Source: an uncultured Chitinophagaceae bacterium (GTDB lineage: Bacteria > Bacteroidota > Bacteroidia > Chitinophagales > Chitinophagaceae). From it: a stretch of DNA of 32,643 bases. Shown piece after piece: positions 23,835 to 31,301 of the stretch. Below the pieces are notes generated by a model. It saw only the letters and a list, made by a program, of their open reading frames with translations, was not told the DNA's origin and did no database searches. The first letter of the stretch is position 1. Every line of letters starts with the position of its first letter. The stretch is from contig CAISDV010000172.1 in NCBI GenBank assembly GCA_903884185.1, forward strand, positions 1 through 32,643, read 5' to 3'. The position numbers and the translations under genes were made by a program.

Positions 23835-23850
23835 TCCCGAAGTTTCGGGA
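23835..23850. repeat. TCCCGAA/TTCGGGA palindrome and following 8-bp array
   Basis: TCCCGAA-GT-TTCGGGA is a perfect short palindrome 16 bases after the small-subunit stop. It may end transcription of both convergent genes, though it lacks a T-run. An 8-bp array (CTGTGTCT, CTGTGTTT, CTGTGGCA at 23885-23908) follows. Confidence 0.55.
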
Positions 23851-23884
23851 ACTGAAACACGGAAGTAGGAACCAAGCAATATTT

Positions 23885-23908
23885 CTGTGTCTCTGTGTTT
23901 CTGTGGCA
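23885..23908. repeat. CTGTG 8-bp array
   Basis: Three exact 8-base steps starting with CTGTG, followed by an A-run, just beyond the metG stop. A 14-base word is shared in inverted form with 31250-31265. Confidence 0.65.
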
Positions 23909-23922
23909 ATAAAAAAAATTGT

Positions 23923-26076
23923 CTAACTAACCGTACTCCCCTCATCAATTTTTCCTTCGGGATTGATGAAATGCAGTTTGCCGGTTTTATCTTCGGCCAT
24001 TAAGATCATTCCATTGCTTTCAATGCCCTTCATTTTTCTTGGGGCCAGATTGACAACTACTGTTACCTGCTTTCCAATAATATCTTCGGCGTTAAAATGT
24101 AATGCGATACCGGATACGATAGTTCTCTTCTCAAAACCCAAATCCACTTCCAATTGTAAAAGTTTATCTGCTTTCTCTACTTTTTTTGCAGAGATGATTG
24201 TCCCGATCCTCAAATCAACCTTCGCAAAATCATCGAAGACAATTCCATCTTTTAGAGTGTTCGTAACTGGCAACTGGGAACCAGCAACTCCTGTCCGACT
24301 ATGTCCTTCAGGCGGGGGTAACGGCTCTTGGCTTTCTTTCTCCATTTTACTTGCATTTAATTTTTGAATCTGCACTTCGATCTCAGTATCCTCAATTTTC
24401 CTGAACAATAATTCAGGTGCGCGTAAAGTATACCCTACGCTCAATAATTTCATACTTCCTGCATTTTCCCAATCCAGTATTTTGTCTACTACTTTCAGCA
24501 GGTACAGCATCTTCTTTGCAGTATTGGGCAGGAAAGGATTGATCAACACTGCAAGGTTGGCAGTGAGTTGCAAACAAATGTGCAGGCAATTGTCGATCAA
24601 ATGTTTTTCATCAACAGGATTCTTCTTCCAGGGTTCTTTTTCCTGGAGATATTTATTGCCTTTGCGCGCCAGGTCTATCACTTCAAACAAAGCCTCCCTG
24701 AATTTATATTGCTCGAGTAAATTTTCTATCCTGTCTTTTGCCAGTTTTATTTCTTCCACCAGCTTCCTGTCGATATTATCTAAATGATCGGCATGCAATG
24801 GCGGTACTTTGCCACCACAGAGCTTGTGCATCAATACCAACGCCCTGTTCACGAAATTTCCGAAGATGCTTACCAGTTCGCTGTTGTTCGCATCCTGGAA
24901 ACCTTTCCAGGTAAATTCACTGTCTTTTGTTTCCGGTGCTATCTGTGTTAAATAATAACGCAATGTATCTGCCAGTTGCGGGCCGCCATTATCTTTTTTT
25001 ATCCAGTCGTTGATATAATCGTCCATCTCAATGCTCCATCCGCGGCTGGTACTCATCTTATCACCTTCGAGATTCATGAATTCATTTGCAGGAACATTGG
25101 TAGGTAAAATATTTCCATGCAATTTCAACATCACCGGGAAAATGATGCAATGAAATACAATATTATCCTTCCCAATAAAATGAACCAGCTTGGTCTCCTT
25201 ATCATTCCAGTATGGCTCCCAGTTTTTCTGATTGTCGAGCGCCCATTGTTTGGTAGCGCTGATATAACCAATAGGAGCATCAAACCATACATACAATACT
25301 TTTCCGGCAGCATCTTTCAGTGGCACTTTCACTCCCCAATCTAAATCCCTTGTAACGGCCCTTGGCTGCAAACCCCCGTCAATCCAGCTTTTACACTGGC
25401 CTAATACGGTTGAGCGCCAGGCTTCGTTTGCTGCCGCATCATTGCCATGCTCATTCAATATCCATTCCCTTAAAAAATCTTCATGTTTATCCAAAGGCAG
25501 GTACCAGTGTTTGGTTGATTTTTTTATAGGAATGTTTCCGCTTAAAGTGCTCACGGGGTTGATCAGCATTTCCGGGCTTAATGATGTGCCGCATCTTTCG
25601 CACTGATCGCCAAATGCATTTTCATAACCACAATTGGGGCAGGTGCCTTTGATATACCTGTCGGCCAAAAAAGTGGAAGTAGCTTCATCAAAATATTGTT
25701 CTGTTTCTTTTATCTGCAGATCGCCTTTCTTATTCAATGCAGTAAAAAATTCCTGTGCTGTTTCATGGTGAAGCGGGGAACTGGTGCGGTGATAAATATC
25801 AAACTCAATTCCCAGGTCCTTGAAATTCTGTTCAATGATGGGATGATATTTATCAATGATTGCCTGTGCAGTGGTCCCTTCTTTCATTGCCTGTATGGGA
25901 ATGGCAGTTCCGTGTTCATCGCTTCCACAAACAAATACCACATCTCTTTTTTGTGCTTTCAGGTAGCGCACGTAAATATCAGCAGGCAGGTATGCTCCCG
26001 CCAGGTGGCCCAAATGTTTGAGTCCATTGGCATAAGGCAATGCTGCGGTGATCAGGTATCTTTTTGGTTGTGCCAT
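23923..26076 (-). CDS. metG: Methionyl-tRNA synthetase
   Basis: Charges tRNA(Met) with methionine. The 717-residue dimeric form has the class I HIGH-like motif HLGHL at residues 21-25 after ITAALPYANG, a zinc knuckle (CPNCGYENAFGDQCERCG near 146-163), and the KMSKS-like DKMSTS near 336-341. An anticodon-binding helical domain follows, then a C-terminal EMAP/Trbp111-like tRNA-binding domain from about residue 612 (FDDFAKVDLRIGTIISAKKVEKADKLL). The linker between the last two contains an odd Pro/Gly-rich stretch, residues 584-608 (EPLPPPEGHSRTG...), part of which is coded by four heptamer repeats. The core enzyme looks intact. Confidence 0.96.
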   Translation of the reverse strand: MAQPKRYLITAALPYANGLKHLGHLAGAYLPADIYVRYLKAQKRDVVFVCGSDEHGTAIPIQAMKEGTTAQAIIDKYHPIIEQNFKDLGIEFDIYHRTSSPLHHETAQEFFTALNKKGDLQIKETEQYFDEATSTFLADRYIKGTCPNCGYENAFGDQCERCGTSLSPEMLINPVSTLSGNIPIKKSTKHWYLPLDKHEDFLREWILNEHGNDAAANEAWRSTVLGQCKSWIDGGLQPRAVTRDLDWGVKVPLKDAAGKVLYVWFDAPIGYISATKQWALDNQKNWEPYWNDKETKLVHFIGKDNIVFHCIIFPVMLKLHGNILPTNVPANEFMNLEGDKMSTSRGWSIEMDDYINDWIKKDNGGPQLADTLRYYLTQIAPETKDSEFTWKGFQDANNSELVSIFGNFVNRALVLMHKLCGGKVPPLHADHLDNIDRKLVEEIKLAKDRIENLLEQYKFREALFEVIDLARKGNKYLQEKEPWKKNPVDEKHLIDNCLHICLQLTANLAVLINPFLPNTAKKMLYLLKVVDKILDWENAGSMKLLSVGYTLRAPELLFRKIEDTEIEVQIQKLNASKMEKESQEPLPPPEGHSRTGVAGSQLPVTNTLKDGIVFDDFAKVDLRIGTIISAKKVEKADKLLQLEVDLGFEKRTIVSGIALHFNAEDIIGKQVTVVVNLAPRKMKGIESNGMILMAEDKTGKLHFINPEGKIDEGSTVS

Positions 26077-26113
26077 ATATTTTTTTTCATCACAAAGTCG
26101 CTAAGTGATATCT

Positions 26114-26145
26114 CTGCGACCCTCCCCGTCTCCCCGCCTCTGCGG
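26114..26145. repeat. C-rich 8-bp array upstream of metG
   Basis: CTGCGACC, CTCCCCGT, CTCCCCGC and CTCTGCGG are four exact 8-base steps at 26114-26145. They lie between the sorting-domain gene and metG, 38 bases before the metG ATG on the minus strand. Confidence 0.6.
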
Positions 26146-26199
26146 TAAAACTTAAAGTGCCACGAAAATAAGTAATTGAAAGCAAGGATAAAGAATGAC

Positions 26200-28341
26200 T
26201 TACCTGATGATGGTAATACTGCCACCCACATTGGGATGCAGGGCATCGAGTTTAATAATATAGTAGTAAGTACCAATGGGCAGCGGGTTGCCATGATATT
26301 TTCCATCCCAGTAGGTATTATAACCGGTGGAATGATACACCACCTGGCCATTGCGGTCAAATACATCCACCGTACAATCCGGGTAAAAACGTAACAGCGC
26401 TATTTCCCATGTATCGTTGATGCCATCGCCATTGGGTGTAAAGGCGTTCGGCGGATTTACAACAGGATAGATAGGTGGCAATATGTTGATATTCACAGGT
26501 TCAATAGCAGTACATCCATACCTGGTTGTGGCTTTGATATAATAAACTCCTTTAAATTCTACTGCCTCAGGATGGGCAAGCGGTTTTGTTGCCAGCGTGT
26601 CTTCCCAATATGTATAAGTTGAACCGGTATCATGTGGGAAGGTTACCGACAGGTTTGACCTTGCAGGGAAATAAATAGGTGTTGGATCGGTAACGGTTAA
26701 CACTGGCAGTGGGTGTACTGTAGCAGTTACGGGTTTGATAGTGATGCATCCATTAGGATCAACACCCTTGATATAAAAATTACCACTTGAAGTTAATGCA
26801 TTAGGAGTGGGCACGCTGATAGTAGCAGAACTGTCTATCCAGTAACTGTATTGTAAAGGCGAGCTGCTGCCGCTTGTAACACCAGGCAGAGTAAGATTTA
26901 AAGGGCTACAGGAACCGGGATCATTGATCACAATAGATGGAAGTGGATTGATGGCAACTGTTAGAGGTGTTACAGTTGTACATCCCGTTGTATCAGTTCC
27001 CTTGATATAATAGATACCCGCATTACTTATTGAATTTGGATTTGATAAAGGCATGGTTGCACTTCCATCCAACCAGTAACTATAAATTAAAGTTGGATCA
27101 TTACCTGATGTCACCGATGGTGTAGTAATATCAATTTTCCCCGGAAAACAAACTCCGGTCGGAGTGCTAACACCCACTACGGGCTGGCTAAGTACCACCT
27201 GGACAGGTTTTATATCACTGCACCCAACATCATTCACAGCTTTAATATAATAAGTGCCACTGGTATTAATAACGCTTGGAAAAGGCACATATGTCAACTG
27301 GTCAAGAGCAGTAAAATACGAAAAGGTAAGGCCGGGTGTACTCCCGGCAGTAACAGAAGTAGCCGTAAGATCTACTCACACATTGAGACAGGAGTGAATA
27401 TTACTTGCAACATTAAAATCGAATGGATTGGGTAATGCCTTAATAGTTGTATAGATCGTGTCTAAACACCCAAGGCCGGGGTAAGGAACAATTTCTAAAG
27501 CATAGACAGTACCCGGCGCAGGGGCAGGAGATAATTTTAATGTATTCTCAGTTCCTAATTCCTGTGAAAAATCAGCATTGAACCAATGATACTCATTAAA
27601 ACCAAATGGTGCTGTAAGTGTAATGGAACCGGGGGTGCCGCAAAAAACATTGCCTGATACGGGTGATGTACAGTTTTCATTTACATCAATGTATGCATAG
27701 CCAAAATGCCCGCCAACGGTACAATCATTGGTAGTGAATTCGAGGCGGATAGTTTTTCCGCCATACCCCAATAATTTTACAGTGATCGGAGACCAGTCTT
27801 TATAATACACATCAGTACCATTACCTGATTTAATAAAACCCGGCAACCCTGCTGATGCCACAAAATCAAAAGCACCGCAGGTGATATATGCACCGGCTGA
27901 TACATCGTACACTTTGGATGTGAACCTGGGCTGCTGGTATGCTGCATGGCTGGGGTTTTCAAAAACAACTGCATAATTATAAATGATACTGTAGTTGTCC
28001 TGGCCTATTGGGATGGTAAAAGTATAACTGACCCTTTCCGCCTGTGCACCGGTCTGGTTATTACCTAATTGAATGGAATATTTGCTGCCATTTGGGCAAT
28101 TCACAGGAAAATGTCCGTAGGGATCTTTTGTCTGAGGATAAGTACTCTGAAGCATGGTATGCCTGCCCGAAACAGGGCCGGAATAATTTACAGAAACAAC
28201 GCCATTCTTGTCTATCGTTCCTGCATAACAATCCCAGCCGGTAAATGTCCCATCCTCGAACCCGATATTGGGAGGGCACTGCGCCATACCCTTTGAAGAG
28301 AATAATAAAATCAATATGATTAACCGCAGTGTAAGCTTCAT
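26200..28341 (-). pseudogene. T9SS-exported multidomain protein with in-frame TGA
   Basis: One reading frame of 714 codons is interrupted by a TGA at codon 322 (27376-27378). Both halves are in the same frame. The N-terminal part (27376-28341, 321 residues) has a signal peptide (LTLRLIILILLFSSKGMAQ) and a beta-rich domain opening CPPNIGFEDGTFTGWDCY. The second part (to 26200) has four similar Ig-like repeats of about 70 residues marked by YYIKA...GC. It ends in a gliding-motility/CHU_C type sorting domain (NAFTPNGDGINDTWEI; VDVFDRNGQVVYHS; PIGTYYYIIKL). Intact, it would be secreted by the type IX system and attached to or released from the cell surface. As read, the sorting domain is lost. 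A sequencing error is possible. Confidence 0.8.
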
Positions 28342-28444
28342 AGGAACAATATGCCTGGGGAGGCGGCCTTAAAATTAAGGCAATGGGTTGTTATTCAGCA
28401 TGAAATCTGTAAAAACGGTTATGGGAAATCGTTAATATTGCTGA

Positions 28445-29356
28445 ATGATCATCCTGCCACCCTATCTCAGAAAAGGCGATACCATTGGGATGGTTTGTCC
28501 GTCCGGTTTTATGGCGCTTGAAAAAACTACCGCCTGCATCGAACAATTAAAAGATTGGGGCTACAAAATAAAGATGGGCAAAACACCCGGCCACCAGTTT
28601 CATTATTTTTCTGGGACTGATAAAGAACGGCTGCAAGACATGCAACAAATGCTGGATGATGCAGAAATAAAAGCTGTGTTTTGCTTACGCGGAGGTTACG
28701 GGATGAGCCGCATTATTGAAGGACTTGATTTCAAAAAGTTCAGAAAAAATCCAAAGTGGCTGATCGGGTTTAGTGATATCACTGTTCTTCATGCGCACGT
28801 GTACAGGCAATTTGGAATTGCATCACTGCATGCGCCGATGGCTTCCGCTTTTAATGAAGGGGGATATAAAAACGAATTTGTACAATCACTCCGCAAAGCA
28901 TTGAAAGGGTCGATGTCAACTTATTCCTGTCCAATACATCCATTGAACAGGCAGGGAGTTGCCAGTGGGGAATTGATAGGTGGCAATCTTTCACTTGTGG
29001 CGCACCTGGTAGGAAGCCGCTCATCTTTTCAAACAAAAAATAAAATATTGTTTCTGGAAGATATTGGCGAATACATCTACAATGTTGACCGCATGATGAT
29101 TCAACTAAAAAGAAACGGAATGCTGGATGGGTTGGCAGGGCTGATCATTGGCGGGTTCACAGAAATGAAGGATACAACTACACCTTTTGGTGCTGATGTA
29201 TATCCAGTGATCAATGAACACATCAAAGAATACTCTTATCCTATTTGTTTTCATTTCCCGGTAAGCCACGAAAAAGAAAATTATGCTTTGAAAGTAGGCG
29301 TGATGCACCAGTTAAAAGTATCGGGTAAAAAAGTGTGGTTGCAGGAACTCAAATAA
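28445..29356 (+). CDS. LD-carboxypeptidase, peptidase family S66
   Basis: A cytosolic 303-residue serine peptidase. Characterised members cut the L-Lys/mDAP-D-Ala bond of murein tetrapeptides during wall recycling. Family motifs are clear: LRKGDTIGMVCPSG at the start, CLRGGYGMSRI near residue 79, the nucleophile in LIGFSDIT at S110, GELIGGNLSLV near 178, the catalytic glutamate in FLEDIGEYIYNVDRM near 200, and the histidine in FPVSHEKENYAL near 280. The length is standard. It ends four bases before the convergent hydrolase stop, leaving no room for a separate terminator. Microcin-C-resistance relatives share this fold, so the substrate is not certain. Confidence 0.9.
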   Translation: MIILPPYLRKGDTIGMVCPSGFMALEKTTACIEQLKDWGYKIKMGKTPGHQFHYFSGTDKERLQDMQQMLDDAEIKAVFCLRGGYGMSRIIEGLDFKKFRKNPKWLIGFSDITVLHAHVYRQFGIASLHAPMASAFNEGGYKNEFVQSLRKALKGSMSTYSCPIHPLNRQGVASGELIGGNLSLVAHLVGSRSSFQTKNKILFLEDIGEYIYNVDRMMIQLKRNGMLDGLAGLIIGGFTEMKDTTTPFGADVYPVINEHIKEYSYPICFHFPVSHEKENYALKVGVMHQLKVSGKKVWLQELK

Positions 29357-29360
29357 AATA

Positions 29361-30185
29361 TTAATTCTCCAGCAGGCTATCCAGTTTCTGATGAAACACT
29401 GCAAAATCATTCAGGTTATGATGATCGCCTTTTTCGATGGTGATGAATTCATCAGTAGGTTTTAGAAGAGATTTTAAACGAAGTGCATTATTGTAAGTGA
29501 TCACCCAATCATCTGTTCCATGAAAAATGCTGACAGGCGCCACCACTTTTTGCAGGTATTCATTTTGCGGGATCTTATATTTTAAGACCATATCTACCGG
29601 GTACATCCAGAAGAATCTTTTGGAAAGAGAAGCGATACTGTAATAAGGGGTTTCGAGTATCAAGCGTTTACAATCGCGTACACTCGCCAATTGTGTTGCA
29701 ATGCCCGAGCCTAAAGATTTTCCATAAAGAATAATTTTCTCCTGCGGGAATTTAGCCTTTGCCAGTTGATATACCTGTAGTGCTTCTGCATAAAGGGTTT
29801 GCTCGGTCAGTTTGCCGGTTGATTTACCATAGCCCGGGTAATCGGGCATCCATACTTCATAACCATGTTGGGTAAAATTGTTTGCGAACTTTGAATACCT
29901 GTTCACATTTTCCCTGTTGCCGTGAAAATAGATCACCACCCCTTTTGCAGTAGAATCATTTGCAGGAAGGAACTGAACAATATTAAAACGGGTATTTTCA
30001 TCGTAAGAAATATTGGCTTCGGTAAAAGGAGTATTAAATGTAAAAGCATCCCCCGGTGCCATTGCAGTTGGGCGGAATAACAATTTTTCCTGCAAATAAT
30101 AAAGGGCAATACCGATGATGCAGTACAGGATAACAATTAATTTGATTGCTCCAAATAGACTCATGCCTGCGATTTTTTGTTTCAT
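29361..30185 (-). CDS. Membrane-anchored alpha/beta hydrolase, paralogue A
   Basis: A 274-residue hydrolase of the Bem46/YfhR-like type. One N-terminal anchor helix (IKLIVILYCIIGIALYYL, residues about 14-31) is followed by QEKLLFRP. The oxyanion strand is VVIYFHGNRENVNRY, the nucleophile serine is in LYGKSLGSGIA near residue 142, aspartate in IFHGTDDWVI near 220, and histidine in KGDHHNLNDF near 254. The substrate is unknown. Paralogue B upstream on the same strand has the same layout and similar motifs, so a tandem duplication is likely. The two are separated by a hairpin-repeat cluster. Confidence 0.85.
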   Translation of the reverse strand: MKQKIAGMSLFGAIKLIVILYCIIGIALYYLQEKLLFRPTAMAPGDAFTFNTPFTEANISYDENTRFNIVQFLPANDSTAKGVVIYFHGNRENVNRYSKFANNFTQHGYEVWMPDYPGYGKSTGKLTEQTLYAEALQVYQLAKAKFPQEKIILYGKSLGSGIATQLASVRDCKRLILETPYYSIASLSKRFFWMYPVDMVLKYKIPQNEYLQKVVAPVSIFHGTDDWVITYNNALRLKSLLKPTDEFITIEKGDHHNLNDFAVFHQKLDSLLEN

Positions 30186-30244
30186 CGCGCAAAAATAGGT
30201 TAGGTTTTACTCCTTATTCATCTTTTCTTATTCTTTATAACCTA

Positions 30245-30395
30245 ATCCCGAAGGGATGCAATTATTATAGGTTAATAAAGGTTTTGCTATTTAAACCCCG
30301 AAGGGGTGACATTATCTTATCATGCCATCCCTTCGGGATTTTGACTTTATACTGTCATTATTTTGCTATAATCATTTCAGCCCTTTGGGCTTTTT
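30245..30395. repeat. Cluster of four GC-tipped hairpin repeats
   Basis: ATCCCGAAGGGAT (30245-30257), ACCCCGAAGGGGT (30295-30307), ATCCCTTCGGGAT (30327-30339) and AGCCCTTTGGGCT (30379-30391) are all perfect 5-bp stems with 3-base loops. The first and third are inverted copies. The last is followed by TTTT on the plus strand. The cluster fills most of the gap between the two hydrolase genes. Confidence 0.8.
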
Positions 30396-30397
30396 AT

Positions 30398-31123
30398 TCA
30401 TTCCTTCAAAATATCCCTGATGAAATTATGGTACTCATGAAAAGAGGGGAGATTATTATGCCCGCCGCCAACAATACGGATCAATGTGATTCTGTCTGGA
30501 TTGAGTTGCTGTAATTTCTCACTATGCTTTAGAGGTATCAGCCAATCCTTTGTTCCATGAATGATATAGGTATGGCAGTTCACATTCCCGATCCATTGAT
30601 CTGTGCGCAGCTTGAAACGTAATGTCCAGCGATGTAATAAAAATGGCGTATACCTTTCTGCCACTTTTATAAAGCTATAATAGGGCGAATCGAGTATCAG
30701 GTATCTGGGATGATTATCTGCAGCGATCTTTGTTGCAAACCCACTGCCCATGCTTCTTCCATAAACAAGGATATGTTGCTCTGGATATTTTTTCAATAAT
30801 TGTTCATATACAAACTGCATATCGCCAAGCATTGCCTTTTCACCCCGCTTGCCGGTACTTTTTCCAAAGCCGCGGTAATCTACCAGTACTACATCATATT
30901 GGTAGCGGTAAAAATCTCGTGCATATTTTGCCCAGCCCTTGATGCTGCGGCTGTTTCCATGAAAATATAAAATGAGCCCCAAAGGCTTTTCACAATAAAA
31001 ATGAAGCCCGTTGATACTGACCCCTGGCGCTACATCAAAAAATAATTCATCAAATGGCGCTTCATATTTGTATTCAAAATCCTGCGGAAGTTTTTCGGGC
31101 TTGAAAATGAGTTTCTCCTGCAC
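30398..31123 (-). CDS. Membrane-anchored alpha/beta hydrolase, paralogue B (start uncertain)
   Basis: From the GTG at 31123 the protein has 241 residues: QEKLIFKPEKLPQDF, the oxyanion strand LILYFHGNSRSIKGW, nucleophile serine in VYGRSMGSGFA near residue 121, aspartate in IIHGTKDWLIP, and histidine in VGGGHNNLPSF. The frame stays open upstream to 31195 and encodes a hydrophobic helix (VIIYIIIGYAILLLAGYLV) equivalent to the anchor of paralogue A. No ATG, GTG or TTG precedes that helix. Either a rare start such as CTG 31186 is used or the start was lost by mutation. The substrate is unknown. It lies on the same strand as kup and paralogue A. Confidence 0.8.
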   Translation of the reverse strand: MQEKLIFKPEKLPQDFEYKYEAPFDELFFDVAPGVSINGLHFYCEKPLGLILYFHGNSRSIKGWAKYARDFYRYQYDVVLVDYRGFGKSTGKRGEKAMLGDMQFVYEQLLKKYPEQHILVYGRSMGSGFATKIAADNHPRYLILDSPYYSFIKVAERYTPFLLHRWTLRFKLRTDQWIGNVNCHTYIIHGTKDWLIPLKHSEKLQQLNPDRITLIRIVGGGHNNLPSFHEYHNFIRDILKE

Positions 31124-31249
31124 CAGGTACCCGGCCAGTAATAAAATGGCATAGCCAATAATGATATAAATGATAACAGGACTCAGAAGGATAGATTAAA
31201 GACTAATAAAGATAATGCAGAAGTTATGGAGTAGTACTATTGCCGTAGA

Positions 31250-31301
31250 GGCACAGAAACACAGAAGGAATCCTACAATCATCAAATCCTACGAATCTTA
31301 G
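31250..31301. repeat. 8-bp arrays ending in the kup stop codon
   Basis: GGCACAGA and AACACAGA (31250-31265) are followed by AATCCTAC, AATCATCA, AATCCTACG and AATCTTAG (31269-31301). The steps are 8, 8 and 9. The last unit contains the kup stop (TTA on this strand, 31298-31300). Confidence 0.7.

Noticed and set aside
27376-27378. TGA recoded as tryptophan or selenocysteine
   Set aside because: Several genes here end in TGA, no selenocysteine insertion element was recognised, and the aligned repeats have ordinary variable residues at this position.
26200-28341. Frameshift as the cause of the split sorting-domain protein
   Set aside because: Both halves are in the same frame, separated by a single stop codon, so no frame change is needed.
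30379-30395. AGCCC-TTT-GGGCT plus T-run as the terminator of hydrolase B
   Set aside because: The T-run is on the plus strand, whereas hydrolase B is transcribed from the minus strand. It is better described as one of the hairpin repeats.
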